A stretch of 51,033 nt of DNA, taken from contig NZ_BCYZ01000029.1 in assembly GCF_001598455.1 (NCBI RefSeq), forward strand, positions 1 through 51,033, read 5' to 3'. The stretch's first letter is position 1. Every line of letters starts with the position of its first letter. This stretch comes from Sphingomonas pruni NBRC 15498 (GTDB taxonomy: Bacteria; Pseudomonadota; Alphaproteobacteria; Sphingomonadales; Sphingomonadaceae). Made by a program: the position numbers and the translations under genes. Positions 35,357-44,802 of the stretch are shown piece after piece. The notes below the pieces were generated by a model. It did no database searches. It saw nothing but the letters and a program-made list of their open reading frames with translations, and was not told the DNA's origin.

Positions 35357-36451
35357 CTAGCGGAACCGCGCGGGGGCGTAACGATCCCGGTCGATTTTCG
35401 CGACGAGCGGATCGGGCGCGGTACCGAGCAGCAAGGATGCCGCGACCAGGGAGGCCGCCGGCGCCGTCTGGATGCCGAAGCCGCCCTGCCCCGCGCACCA
35501 GAAGAAGCCGGGCACATGATTGTCGAAGCCATAGACCGGCAGGCGATCGGGCGCGAAGCTGCGCAAGCCGGCCCAACTGCGTTCGACACGCTCGATTTTC
35601 CAGTCGACGACCTGTTCCAGCCGATCGATCGCGATCGCGATATCGATCTCCTCCGGCTGCACGTCGCCGGGCTCGCTTGGCACCTCGTCATGCGGGCTCA
35701 GCCAAATCCGTCCGCCCGATTCCGGCTTGAAATAGAACTCCCCGCCGATGTGCGCGACGTGCGGCGCATCGTCCGGCACCGGCGGATCGACTCGAAGCTG
35801 GGCGAGCGCGCGGCGCAGCGGCTGGATGCCGATCGGCGCAACTCCGGCCATTGCCGCGACCCGATCGGCCCAGGCGCCGGCCGCGTTGACCAATATACTT
35901 GCAGCGAAATTCCCGGCCTTCGTTTCGAGCTGCCAGCCATCACCGCTTCGGCTCGCCGCAGTCAGCGCCGCGTCCAGCACCAGCTCCGCACCGGCCTTTT
36001 TGGCGCGCGACAAAGCCGCGGCGTGGAGACCCGCGACGTCGATATAGGCGCAGCTAGGCTCCCACACCGCCAGGTTCCATTCCGGGCGCAGGCCGGGGAT
36101 AAGCTCGCGCGGGTCGACCAGCGAAAGATCGACGCCGCTGCCGGCGAACTGTTCCAGCATCGCTTCGATCTGCGCGCGTTCATACTCGCGGCCGATATGC
36201 AGCGATCCCAGCGGCTGGAGAAATCCGCCTTCCTCCAGGTGCGATCGCGACGCAGCTGTAAGCGGCTGGACCGCCGGACCGCCATAGGTCTCCTCCCAGA
36301 AGGCAGCGGATCGTCCGGTGGCGTGATAGCCGGCGACGTCCTCCGCCTCGAGGATCAGGACGCTGGCATGGGGCGCGACCTCGGCCGCGAGCGCGGCGCC
36401 AGCGATCCCCGCGCCGATGATGGCGATGTCCCAAATCTTATCACCGCTCAT
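35357..36451 (-). CDS. FAD-dependent oxidoreductase (DAO/DadA-like)
   Basis: 364 aa. The dinucleotide-binding motif IAIIGAGIAGAALAAEVA opens the protein, followed by VLILEAEDVAGYHATGRSAAF. The later GAWADRVAAMAG and the C-terminal WCAGQGGFGIQTAPAAS fit the D-amino-acid-oxidase/glycine-oxidase group. It probably oxidises an amine or amino acid, but the substrate is unknown. Its start overlaps the hydrolase stop (ATGA), so the two are coupled. Confidence 0.9.
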   Translation of the reverse strand: MSGDKIWDIAIIGAGIAGAALAAEVAPHASVLILEAEDVAGYHATGRSAAFWEETYGGPAVQPLTAASRSHLEEGGFLQPLGSLHIGREYERAQIEAMLEQFAGSGVDLSLVDPRELIPGLRPEWNLAVWEPSCAYIDVAGLHAAALSRAKKAGAELVLDAALTAASRSGDGWQLETKAGNFAASILVNAAGAWADRVAAMAGVAPIGIQPLRRALAQLRVDPPVPDDAPHVAHIGGEFYFKPESGGRIWLSPHDEVPSEPGDVQPEEIDIAIAIDRLEQVVDWKIERVERSWAGLRSFAPDRLPVYGFDNHVPGFFWCAGQGGFGIQTAPAASLVAASLLLGTAPDPLVAKIDRDRYAPARFR

Positions 36452-37392
36452 TGCTGCGCTCGTGCCGAAAGGAAGATGTCGATTTCCCCCAAGGCGCGAT
36501 TGCGGACCGGGTCAACCTCGCGCAGGATTTCATGCGCGCTTTCGCTGCCGAACCGCACCAGCCGGACATCGGGCAACAGCCCCGCGACCTTGATCGCGTC
36601 GGCTGCGCGGACCAGCTTGTCGGCTTCGGCGACCAGCATGAGGATCGGCACTTTCACCAGCTTCACACGCCGGCTGGCGCGCAATCGCCGCGTCGATTCG
36701 AACGCGCGCACCACCCAGCGCCAGCTCGGCGGGCCCAATTTGATCTCGGGCTTCTGCTCCCACCACCATGGCTCGTCCGAATATCGATCGGGATCGTGGG
36801 TCAGCAGCGATGGCCGCGAATCGGTGGTTCCCGGCTTTTCGTTCGACTTCCAGGCACGCCGCTGGGGGTTGCCGAGCCTCATCGCGATCTCGGCGACGCG
36901 CTCGCCGAATCCGGCGCTGATCGGCGCATGCAAACCCATCATCGGCGCGATCAGGACGGCCGCGTCGGGTTCGGCGATCACCTTGGCCAGCGCGCGGCAG
37001 ACCAGATGGCCGCCCATCGAATGCCCCATCGCGACATGCGGCCCCGGCGTGGCGGCGACCCATTCCTGCCAGAACGCGCCATAATCAGCGAGGTACGTCC
37101 CGAAACGATCGATGTCGCCGACATGCGGGTCATCGGTCAGTCGCCCCGATCCGCCCTGGCCGCGCCAGTCGAACGAGGTGATCGTCCAGCCCTGATCATG
37201 CCAGTGATGAAAGGTCTCGAGATATTTCTCGAAGATGTCGCCGCGACCGCCCTGGAACAGGATCGATCCGCGTGGCTTGGCCGCGGTGGACGGCCAGTCG
37301 AAACGACGCAATTGCCAGCCGTCAGGAGCGGTCCAGAACGATATCGAGCTGCCGTCGGGATAGGTTCGGCGCGCTGTTTCTGAAGAGACCAT
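36448..37392 (-). CDS. Alpha/beta hydrolase (lysophospholipase-like)
   Basis: 314 aa with the nucleophile Ser in VAMGHSMGGHLVCRAL and a downstream LVAEADKLV (acid) and His region. The upstream GSILFQGGRGDIFEKYLETFHHW is like PldB/monoacylglycerol-lipase proteins. No signal peptide, so cytosolic or membrane-associated. It precedes and overlaps the FAD oxidase gene and is divergent from the Tad operon. Confidence 0.88.
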   Translation of the reverse strand: MVSSETARRTYPDGSSISFWTAPDGWQLRRFDWPSTAAKPRGSILFQGGRGDIFEKYLETFHHWHDQGWTITSFDWRGQGGSGRLTDDPHVGDIDRFGTYLADYGAFWQEWVAATPGPHVAMGHSMGGHLVCRALAKVIAEPDAAVLIAPMMGLHAPISAGFGERVAEIAMRLGNPQRRAWKSNEKPGTTDSRPSLLTHDPDRYSDEPWWWEQKPEIKLGPPSWRWVVRAFESTRRLRASRRVKLVKVPILMLVAEADKLVRAADAIKVAGLLPDVRLVRFGSESAHEILREVDPVRNRALGEIDIFLSARAQQ

Positions 37393-37441
37393 CCGCTCTG
37401 GTTACTTTTTAGAAAGCCATGCCGTCTAGGTCTGTGATCCG

Positions 37442-37912
37442 ATGGGCTGGGGATTTCTGTCTTACGTGCTCGGGGGAGCACTCGTTCTGATCCTGCTTGC
37501 GGCGGGCATCGAGGATGCGCGCACCCGAGAAATCGCGAACTGGAAGAACGCCGCGATCGCGCTGTTGGCGCCTGCCTGGTGGTGGGCACACGGCTATGGC
37601 TGGACCGATGTGGCATGGCAGGTCGGAATCGCGCTCGCCGTGTTCGCGCTGTTCGTCGGCGCCTTCCATTTCGGCTGGATGGGCGGCGGCGACGTCAAGA
37701 TGATCGGCGCGCTGGCGCTGTGGCTTCCCGGCCAAACCCTTTTCTTCATGCTGATGGTCATGTCGATCATCGGCGGCGCGCTGACGCTGATCATGATGTT
37801 CGACCATTGGCGCCGCAAAGCGCCGGGTGCTGTCGAGACGCCATACGGCGTCGCGATCGCCATGGCATCGATGCTCGCGCTCGGTGAACCGATATTTAAC
37901 CACTTTGCGTAG
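37442..37912 (+). CDS. cpaA: Prepilin peptidase CpaA (TadV)
   Basis: 156 aa membrane aspartyl peptidase. The two catalytic Asp lie in IEDARTREI and in the GxGD motif GGGDVKMIGALAL. It lacks the N-methylase domain, as usual for Tad-type enzymes. It matures Flp prepilins before assembly. First gene of the operon, 49 bp from the divergent hydrolase gene. Confidence 0.95.
   Translation: MGWGFLSYVLGGALVLILLAAGIEDARTREIANWKNAAIALLAPAWWWAHGYGWTDVAWQVGIALAVFALFVGAFHFGWMGGGDVKMIGALALWLPGQTLFFMLMVMSIIGGALTLIMMFDHWRRKAPGAVETPYGVAIAMASMLALGEPIFNHFA
37885..37901 (+). promoter_or_regulatory. CtrA-like site upstream of cpaB
   Basis: TGAA-N7-TTAACC, one base from the CtrA consensus TTAA-N7-TTAAC, ending 61 bp before the cpaB start inside the 3' end of cpaA. 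A second promoter for cpaB-tadC could be controlled here. Binding is inferred. Confidence 0.38.
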
Positions 37913-37962
37913 ATTAACGGCGATCAAACCGGGGTCATCGCCACAACGGGGCACGAAGCGTT

Positions 37963-38997
37963 ATGGATAGTCGGAAGATCATTTTGCTGGTGGGCGCGCT
38001 TTTCGTCGCCGCCATCACCGCGTTCATGGCGCGCAGCCTGATCGTCGGATCGAGCGCTCCCGTAGCGACGGCACAGGCGCCAATGGCACCGGTCCAGTCC
38101 GGTACCGAGGTGCTCGTCGCGACCAAGGCGCTGCCGATCGGCACGATCCTTGACGCGACCAGCTTCAAGTTCCAGCCCTGGCCGAAGGAGCTGGTCGAGA
38201 ACGCCTATTACCTCCGCAAGGACGGTTTCGACCCCAAGAGCCTGCAGGGCACGGTCGTGCGCTCGGTGATCACCGCCGGGCAGCCGCTGACCCAGGGGTC
38301 GCTGGTCAAGCCGGGCGATCGCGGCTTCCTGGCCGCGGCACTGACGCCAGGCATGCGTGCGGTCACCTTTCCGGTGCGCAACGAGAATTCGGTCGCGGGC
38401 TTCGTCTTTCCGGGCGACCGCGTCGACCTGACTTTGTCCCAGACCGTTGCCGGCGGCGGCGACGGTCCGCCGCTCAAGGTGGCCGAGACGATCATGAAGA
38501 ACCTCCGGGTGCTGGCGACCGATCAGCGCACGACCAGCGATGTCGATGATCAGGGCAAGACCGTGGTCCGCAACATCTCGATGGTGACGATCGAGGCGAC
38601 GCCTGCAATCGCCGAGAAGATCGCGGTGGCGCGTACCCTGGGCGACCTGTCGCTCGTGCTGCGCCCTCTCGCCGACTCGGCATCCGAGCTCGACCAGGCG
38701 ATCGCCGATGGATCGGTAAAGGTGCCGGACGGCAAAGATCCGAATGCGGAAAAGGCAATGATCGCAACTGCCGACACGCAGCCGATCGCGGGCAAGACCA
38801 CCTTCGCCACCGGCGCAGACGTGTCGCGCTTCCAGCGCCGCACCGTGCCGGGCAAGGGCGCTGAAGCAGGCGCAGGCGCCGGAGCCGCAGGCGGCGCAAT
38901 TCCGGGCAGCGTCCCGGTCATTACCGGTCCCGCGGTGCGTATCGTCCGCGGGAATAATGCGACCGAGGTACCGCTCGGTCGTGGGGGGAACAAGTGA
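37963..38997 (+). CDS. cpaB: Flp pilus assembly protein CpaB (RcpC)
   Basis: 344 aa with an N-terminal membrane anchor (KIILLVGALFVAAITAFMARSL). The SAF domain follows (TEVLVATKALPIGTILDATSF), then RAVTFPVRNENSVAGFVFPGDRVDLTL. CpaB is a periplasmic partner of the secretin. Its stop overlaps the cpaC start region (GTGATG). Confidence 0.95.
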   Translation: MDSRKIILLVGALFVAAITAFMARSLIVGSSAPVATAQAPMAPVQSGTEVLVATKALPIGTILDATSFKFQPWPKELVENAYYLRKDGFDPKSLQGTVVRSVITAGQPLTQGSLVKPGDRGFLAAALTPGMRAVTFPVRNENSVAGFVFPGDRVDLTLSQTVAGGGDGPPLKVAETIMKNLRVLATDQRTTSDVDDQGKTVVRNISMVTIEATPAIAEKIAVARTLGDLSLVLRPLADSASELDQAIADGSVKVPDGKDPNAEKAMIATADTQPIAGKTTFATGADVSRFQRRTVPGKGAEAGAGAGAAGGAIPGSVPVITGPAVRIVRGNNATEVPLGRGGNK

Positions 38998-40712
38998 TGC
39001 AAGCGACAATCGTTTTGAACCGGATCGTTGCGGCTACCGTCGCGACCGCTCTGGTGGCGACCATGCCGGTCGAAGCGGCCGGCACCTCATCGGCCGCGCG
39101 ACGCGCACCGGCCCGGCCGGCCAAGGCCGCCCGCGTCGGCAGCCTGCCGCCGGGTACGCAACGCCCGACCACCGAGGTCTTGCTGTCGACGGGTCAGGGG
39201 GAGGTCATCACCTTGCCCGCCGACGCAGCCGACGTCTGGGTCGCCAATCCCAACGTCGCCGATGTCGACGTGAGCAATCCACGCCAGATCCGCCTGTTCG
39301 GCAAGGATTACGGCGAAACCACGGTGTTCGTCACGGCGGCCAGCGGCCGGGTCATCTATTCGACCAACGTCCGCGTCGCACAGAACCTGACTTCGATCGA
39401 CCGCATGATGAAGGCCGCCATGCCGGACGCCGACATCAAGGTGATCACGGTCGGCCAGCTCGCGATCCTGACGGGTACGGTGGCGGCGCCGGCCGATGTC
39501 GCGCAGGCGCAACAGATCGTGACCGCGTTGCTCAATCCGGGGATCGACGTCTCCAACGCGACGACACCTTTGAAGATCGGGGTGATCAACCGCCTCCGCA
39601 CCGCGACGCCGCTACAGGTCAATCTGCAAGTCAAGATCGCCGAGGTCAGCAAGTCGTTCGCCAAGAATATCGGCAGCAACTTGAGCACGATCGACGGCAC
39701 CGGCGGGTTCAAGTTCGGCATTTCGAACGGCCGCTCCATCGCGACGACCGCCACTACCGATCCCAATTTGCCGCTCAGCGTCGGTCTGGGAACAGTAACC
39801 GGCTATACGATCGACCCGATCACCGGGAAGATCGTGCAGTCCCCGGGTACCGCCATCCAGCCGGGTCCGCAGACGACCACGATCGGCGGACTGGGCAAGC
39901 TTTTCGGCCTGGATATCCTGGGGGCTCTAGACCTGGGCGAGACCGACGGTCAGGTGACCACGCTCGCCAACCCCAACCTGACCGCCTTGTCGGGTGAAAC
40001 CGGATCCTTCCTTGCCGGCGGCGAGATCCCGATCCCGGTCAGCCAGGGCCTGGGCGCGGTGTCGGTGGAATACAAGCAATATGGCGTCAGTCTCGCTTAT
40101 ACGCCGACGGTGCTGGCGGATGGCCGCATCTCGATGCGCGTGCGTCCGGAAGTGTCGCAATTGTCCGCGGCCGGCGCGGTTCAGATCGGCGGCGTCACCA
40201 TTCCGGCGCTCACCACGCGGCGAGCGGAGACCACGATCGAACTCGGCTCTGGCCAATCGATGGTGATCGGCGGACTGCTGCAGAATTCGACCGACAACCA
40301 GATCACCAAGACGCCCGGGATCGGTGACGTTCCCGTGCTTGGCGCGCTGTTCCGCTCCAACGGCTGGAAGCGCAACGAGAGCGAGTTAATCATCGTGATC
40401 ACCCCCTATCTGGTGAAGCCGGTCAACGCGGACCAGATCGTGCTGCCGACCGACGGCTACAAGGCACCGACGGACCTTGGTCGCGTCTTCCTTGGCCGCC
40501 TTGGGGAAGGCACGAACGGCGGCGAGCGTCCCAAACCGACGATGGCCGTGCCGACCGTCGCCGGTCCCGCCATCGGGGCCAGCGCGCCGGTGCCGGCGAC
40601 GCCGACCACACCGCAGCCGAATTCCGATCCGGCAACCGCCGACAAGAAAGCACTTCTGCCCAAGAAGTCGAAAAAGGGCGATCAGCCCGCCACCCCCGGC
40701 TTCAGCCTGTAA
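38997..40712 (+). CDS. cpaC: Flp pilus secretin CpaC (RcpA)
   Basis: 571 aa from the ATG at 38997 (a GTG one codon earlier also possible), after a GGGGGG ribosome site. It has a signal sequence, an N-terminal BON-like/pilotin-binding region and the secretin core: TLANPNLTALSGETGSFLAGGEIPIP, VSLAYTPTV and the terminal VPVLGALFRSNGWKRNESELIIVITPYLV. It forms the outer-membrane pore for the pilus. The C-terminal tail is proline-rich. Confidence 0.95.
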   Translation: MQATIVLNRIVAATVATALVATMPVEAAGTSSAARRAPARPAKAARVGSLPPGTQRPTTEVLLSTGQGEVITLPADAADVWVANPNVADVDVSNPRQIRLFGKDYGETTVFVTAASGRVIYSTNVRVAQNLTSIDRMMKAAMPDADIKVITVGQLAILTGTVAAPADVAQAQQIVTALLNPGIDVSNATTPLKIGVINRLRTATPLQVNLQVKIAEVSKSFAKNIGSNLSTIDGTGGFKFGISNGRSIATTATTDPNLPLSVGLGTVTGYTIDPITGKIVQSPGTAIQPGPQTTTIGGLGKLFGLDILGALDLGETDGQVTTLANPNLTALSGETGSFLAGGEIPIPVSQGLGAVSVEYKQYGVSLAYTPTVLADGRISMRVRPEVSQLSAAGAVQIGGVTIPALTTRRAETTIELGSGQSMVIGGLLQNSTDNQITKTPGIGDVPVLGALFRSNGWKRNESELIIVITPYLVKPVNADQIVLPTDGYKAPTDLGRVFLGRLGEGTNGGERPKPTMAVPTVAGPAIGASAPVPATPTTPQPNSDPATADKKALLPKKSKKGDQPATPGFSL

Positions 40713-40733
40713 CGCGCGAGGAACAGTCAGATC

Positions 40734-41366
40734 ATGCGTACGATCCTCATCGCCGCCCTTGCCGCTCCAGCGCTGATGCTGGGTGGCTGCGGCACGCTCA
40801 ATCGGGGCGTCGACTCGATCAAACAGCCAGTCGTCAGCCGGACCGATTACGTATTCGATGCGCAATCGACGACCGCCGGCCTGGCTCCGGGGGAGACCGA
40901 ACGGGTGGCCGGTTGGCTGGCCGCGATGCGCTTGCATTATGGCGACCAGATCTCGGTCGATGATCCCAATCCGTACGACTCTCGCGCTCGCGCCCAGATT
41001 GCGGCGATCGTCTCGAGCTACGGCATGCGTCTCGCCGATCGCGCACCGATCACCAACGCGCCGCTAGCGGCGGGCATGGTTCGCGTCGTCGTCAGCCGCG
41101 CGGTCGCCACCGTGCCGGGCTGCCCCGACTTCACCCGCAGCGGATCGAGCGAGTTCGAAGGCAGCACGACGTCCAATTTCGGCTGCGCAAGCAACGCCAG
41201 CCTGGCTGCGATGGTCGCCGATCCGCGCGATCTGGTCCGCGGCCAGGCGGATGACGGCACGGCCGATCCGATCACCTCGAACCGCGCCGTCGGCACGTAT
41301 CGCAGGGCCACCCCGACCGGGGCAGGCGGCACCACAGTCAAATCCGAATCGACGGGAGGCAAATAA
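40734..41366 (+). CDS. cpaD: CpaD family pilus biogenesis lipoprotein
   Basis: 210 aa with a lipobox at LMLGGCGTLNRG. The CPDF segment (VPGCPDFTRSGSSEFEGSTTSNFGCASNASLAAMVADPRDLV) and ending RQGADDG-like GQADDGTADP are typical of CpaD. It is an outer-membrane lipoprotein supporting the secretin. Spaced 21 bp after cpaC. Confidence 0.93.
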   Translation: MRTILIAALAAPALMLGGCGTLNRGVDSIKQPVVSRTDYVFDAQSTTAGLAPGETERVAGWLAAMRLHYGDQISVDDPNPYDSRARAQIAAIVSSYGMRLADRAPITNAPLAAGMVRVVVSRAVATVPGCPDFTRSGSSEFEGSTTSNFGCASNASLAAMVADPRDLVRGQADDGTADPITSNRAVGTYRRATPTGAGGTTVKSESTGGK

Positions 41367-41367
41367 G

Positions 41368-42672
41368 ATGAACGCGCCGTGGAAACCCGCAGGCGTCGCG
41401 CATCGCGAGCCGTTCGTCGCCTATGTCTGCGACGAGACGACCGCCGAAGCGCTGCGTCCGATCGTCAGCGAAATGGGCTGGTCGGCCGAGAAAGTGAACA
41501 AGGGCGGGCTGCGCAACGCAGTCCAGTCGTTGTCGGTCTCGGCGAGTCCGCAAGTGCTGTTCGTCGACCTGAGCGAATCGGGTGATCCGCTCAACGATAT
41601 CAACGCGCTGGCGGAAGTCTGCGAGCCCGGCACCGTCGTGATCGCGGCAGGCCAGGTCAACGACGTCCGCCTGTATCGCGACCTGACCGCGAGCGGGATC
41701 CAGGATTATCTGCTCAAGCCGCTCAATCCGGATCTGCTGCGCGAAGCCTTTGGCAGCGCGCAAGCCGTGTTGAACGCACCGCGGCTGAACGAGGTCTCGC
41801 CGGATCGTCCGCATTCCGCGACCGCGGTGATCGGTACGCGCGGCGGCACCGGTGCCTCGACTATCGCGACCTCTGTCGCGTGGCTGATGAGTGAGAAGGG
41901 CGGCCGCACCACTGCGTTGCTCGACCTCGACGTGCATTTCGGTACCGGCGCGTTGGCGCTCGACCTCGAGCCGGGCCGCGGCCTGACCGACGCGATCGAG
42001 AATCCAAGCCGTATCGACGGGCTGTTCATCGAACGTGCGATGGTCAAGGCCAGCGAGCGTCTCGCCGTTCTGTCGGCCGAAGCGCCGATCAACTCGCCGA
42101 TGATGACCGACGGCTCCGCGTTCTACCAATTGCAGGAAGAGATGCGCGCTGCCTTCGAATGCACGGTGGTCGACCTGCCGCGCGCGCAGTTGATCGCGCA
42201 CCCGCATCTGATCAGCGACATCCAGACCACCGTGGTCGTGACCGAACTGACGCTGGCCGCGGCGCGCGATACGATCCGTATCCTGTCATGGTTGAAGTCG
42301 AATGCGCCCGGAACCCAGGTACTGGTGGTCGCCAATCGGGTACCCGCGGGTAGCCAGCTGGAGATCAATCGCAAGGATTTCGAGGGCTCGATCGAGCGCC
42401 GCATCGACTTCGTCGTCCCTTACGACCAGAAATTGGCGGCGCAGGCAGCCAAGCTGGGCAAGCCGCTGGCCGAGGCCGGCAAGGGATCCAAGACGGTCGC
42501 GCCTATCGCCGAGCTCGCCAACCGGCTGCTGGCGGCGAGCGATTCGGCCGAACCGGCGGGCAAGGCGACAGGCAAGAACAGCGCCGGAAAATCGGGCGGT
42601 CAGTCTCTGATCGGCAAGTTCGCCGACCTCAAGTCGCTGATGCCGGGCAAGAAGGCCGCGAAGTCGAGTTAA
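41368..42672 (+). CDS. cpaE: Pilus assembly ATPase-like protein CpaE (TadZ)
   Basis: 434 aa from the ATG at 41368. The N-terminal ~130 residues are a receiver-like domain (PQVLFVDLSES, QDYLLKPLNPDLLREAF); the rest is a ParA/MinD-like domain (VIGTRGGTGASTIATSVAWL, LLDLDVHFGTGALALDLEP). The P-loop has Ala where MinD has the signature Lys (GTGAST), as is common in CpaE/TadZ. It places the pilus machinery at the cell pole. Confidence 0.95.
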   Translation: MNAPWKPAGVAHREPFVAYVCDETTAEALRPIVSEMGWSAEKVNKGGLRNAVQSLSVSASPQVLFVDLSESGDPLNDINALAEVCEPGTVVIAAGQVNDVRLYRDLTASGIQDYLLKPLNPDLLREAFGSAQAVLNAPRLNEVSPDRPHSATAVIGTRGGTGASTIATSVAWLMSEKGGRTTALLDLDVHFGTGALALDLEPGRGLTDAIENPSRIDGLFIERAMVKASERLAVLSAEAPINSPMMTDGSAFYQLQEEMRAAFECTVVDLPRAQLIAHPHLISDIQTTVVVTELTLAAARDTIRILSWLKSNAPGTQVLVVANRVPAGSQLEINRKDFEGSIERRIDFVVPYDQKLAAQAAKLGKPLAEAGKGSKTVAPIAELANRLLAASDSAEPAGKATGKNSAGKSGGQSLIGKFADLKSLMPGKKAAKSS

Positions 42673-42721
42673 CCATCGCCGGCCGATCCTGGCCGGCAAC
42701 AACAAGTGGAGCGTTTGAGCG

Positions 42722-43699
42722 ATGCCATTGGTGCCGCTGATCACGGTGATTGCAGGGGCGGCGACCATGCTGTTGCTGCTGGCGTTCGCCTTTACCGGCC
42801 CGTCGGTGGCGAAGGCTCAGACGCGCCGGCTGAACTCGCTCCGCGAACGCCATAGCGGCGCCGCCAGCGACGCGGCGATGGCAGCGCAAATGCGCCGTAT
42901 CACCGGCAAGCGCGACAGCAACATGGACACCGCGATGATGCGGTTCCTGCCGCGTCCGGCCCTGCTCAAGAAGCGGCTCGCCATGACCGGCAAGACCTGG
43001 ACCGTCGGTCAATACGGCCTGGCCACGTTCGGCATCATGCTGGTCGTCGCGTCGCTGATGATGATCCGCGGCGCACCGATCGCGATCTCCGTCCTGATCG
43101 CCGTGTTCGTCGGCGCCGGACTGCCGCATTTCGTGGTCGGCTATTTCATCAAGCGCCGGGTCGGCAAGTTCACCGCCAAATTCCCCGACGCGATCGAACT
43201 GCTCGTGCGCGGCCTGCGCTCGGGTCTGCCGATCAGCGAAACCATGGGTGTGGTCGGCGCCGAAGTGGCCGGCCCGGTCGGCGAGGAATTCCGCGCGGTC
43301 TCCGACAAGATGAAGATCGGCCGCACGATGGACGCGGCGCTGCAGGAAACCGCGGACCGCCTCGGCACGCCCGAATTCCAGTTCTTCGTCATCTCGATCG
43401 CGATCCAGCGCGAGACCGGCGGCAACCTCGCCGAAACGCTGGCCAATCTGGCCACGGTGCTTCGCCAGCGCGGACAGATGAAGCTGAAGATCAAGGCGAT
43501 GTCGTCCGAATCCAAGGCGTCGGCCTATATCGTCGGCTCGCTGCCGTTCATCGTGTTCGGCCTGATCATGTGGATCAGCCCGGCCTATATGGGCAATTTC
43601 TTCGTCGATCAGCGCCTGATCGTCGCCGGTATCGGCGGCTTCATCTGGATGTCGCTGGGTGGCTTGATCATGGCCAAAATGGTCAATTTCGAGATCTGA
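42722..43699 (+). CDS. tadB: Tad pilus inner-membrane protein TadB
   Basis: 325 aa with a T2SSF domain (FPDAIELLVRGLRSGLPISETM, QFFVISIAIQRETGGNLAETLANLA) between N- and C-terminal membrane helices. It forms the pilus platform with TadC. It directly follows cpaE with no room for the expected cpaF ATPase. Confidence 0.95.
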   Translation: MPLVPLITVIAGAATMLLLLAFAFTGPSVAKAQTRRLNSLRERHSGAASDAAMAAQMRRITGKRDSNMDTAMMRFLPRPALLKKRLAMTGKTWTVGQYGLATFGIMLVVASLMMIRGAPIAISVLIAVFVGAGLPHFVVGYFIKRRVGKFTAKFPDAIELLVRGLRSGLPISETMGVVGAEVAGPVGEEFRAVSDKMKIGRTMDAALQETADRLGTPEFQFFVISIAIQRETGGNLAETLANLATVLRQRGQMKLKIKAMSSESKASAYIVGSLPFIVFGLIMWISPAYMGNFFVDQRLIVAGIGGFIWMSLGGLIMAKMVNFEI

Positions 43700-43703
43700 G
43701 GCC

Positions 43704-44702
43704 ATGGAACCGCACCACACAACCCTGCTCGGCGTCGACGTCCTTTGGGTAGGCACCCTGCTCGCCGGGGTCGCCGCATTCGCCGTCATGCTCGCCATCT
43801 ACGCCGCGACCACCGTGCGCGATCCCATGGCGCGCCGCGTCAAGGCGCTCAACGATCGCCGCGAACAGTTGAAGGCCGGCATCACCGCCTCGACCAGCAA
43901 GCGTCGCGCGAAGCTGGTCCAGAAGAACGAGACCACGGACCGCATCCGCTCGATCCTGCAGAATTTGAAGGTCCTGCAGGACAGCCAGGTCAAGGTCGCG
44001 CAGACCAAGCTCCTCCAGGCCGGCATCCGCAAGAAGGAATATGCCGTCGCGGTCATCTTCGGCCGGCTGATCCTGCCGATCGTGTTCGGCCTGCCGATGC
44101 TGTATTTCGTGTACGGCACCGACGCCTTCGCCACCTGGTCGCCGCTCAAGCAATATGGTCTCGTCGCGGGCGCCTTCATTCTGGGCTACAAGGGCCCCGA
44201 CATCTACCTCAAGAACAAGATCCAGAAGCGCTCGTCCGCGATCCGCAAGGGCTTGCCCGACGCGCTCGATCTCCTCGTAATCTGCGCCGAAGCCGGCCTC
44301 ACCGTCGATGTCGCGTTCCACCGCGTGTCCAAGGAATTGGGCAGGGCCTATCCCGAGCTGGGCGACGAATTCGCGCTGACCGCGATCGAACTCGGCTTCC
44401 TGTCCGACCGCCGCCAGGCGTTCGAGAATCTGGCGACGCGCGTCGATCTCGACGCGGTCAAAGGCGTGGTCACGACCATGATCCAGACCGAGAAATACGG
44501 TACGCCACTCGCCTCCGCACTGCGCGTGCTGTCGGCCGAATTCCGCAACGAGCGCATGATGCGCGCCGAGGAAAAGGCCGCGCGCCTGCCGGCGATCATG
44601 ACCGTGCCGCTGATCCTGTTCATCCTGCCGACCCTGTTCATCGTCATCCTGGGTCCGGCGGCGTGCAGCATCAACGACGCCTTCCTGCACGGCGGCCACT
44701 GA
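43704..44702 (+). CDS. tadC: Tad pilus inner-membrane protein TadC
   Basis: 332 aa paralogue of TadB with the T2SSF domain (GLPDALDLLVICAEAGLTVDVAFHRV, MIQTEKYGTPLASALRVLS) and three or more membrane helices. It partners TadB. Spaced 4 bp after tadB. Last recognisable pilus gene of the cluster. Confidence 0.95.
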   Translation: MEPHHTTLLGVDVLWVGTLLAGVAAFAVMLAIYAATTVRDPMARRVKALNDRREQLKAGITASTSKRRAKLVQKNETTDRIRSILQNLKVLQDSQVKVAQTKLLQAGIRKKEYAVAVIFGRLILPIVFGLPMLYFVYGTDAFATWSPLKQYGLVAGAFILGYKGPDIYLKNKIQKRSSAIRKGLPDALDLLVICAEAGLTVDVAFHRVSKELGRAYPELGDEFALTAIELGFLSDRRQAFENLATRVDLDAVKGVVTTMIQTEKYGTPLASALRVLSAEFRNERMMRAEEKAARLPAIMTVPLILFILPTLFIVILGPAACSINDAFLHGGH

Positions 44703-44712
44703 TCCGGTCCTT

Positions 44713-44734
44713 CCCCTCCCGCCGGCGGGAGGGG
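44713..44734. repeat. Short palindrome after tadC
   Basis: CCCCTCCCGCC immediately followed by its reverse complement GGCGGGAGGGG, 10 nt after the tadC stop. It is of the same CCCCTCCCGC type as 10314 and 13640 and may end or stabilise the pilus transcript. Confidence 0.75.
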
Positions 44735-44802
44735 GATGGCTTGCACCACCCCGCAACCGGGCGCAGCATGACGCGTTGAGATCCCCAACAGGGAGAGACG
44801 CA

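Noticed and set aside
38997..40712. cpaC as a general type II secretion secretin (gspD)
   Set aside because: The neighbours cpaA/B/D/E and tadB/C and the protein's short N-terminal part place it in the Tad pilus system.
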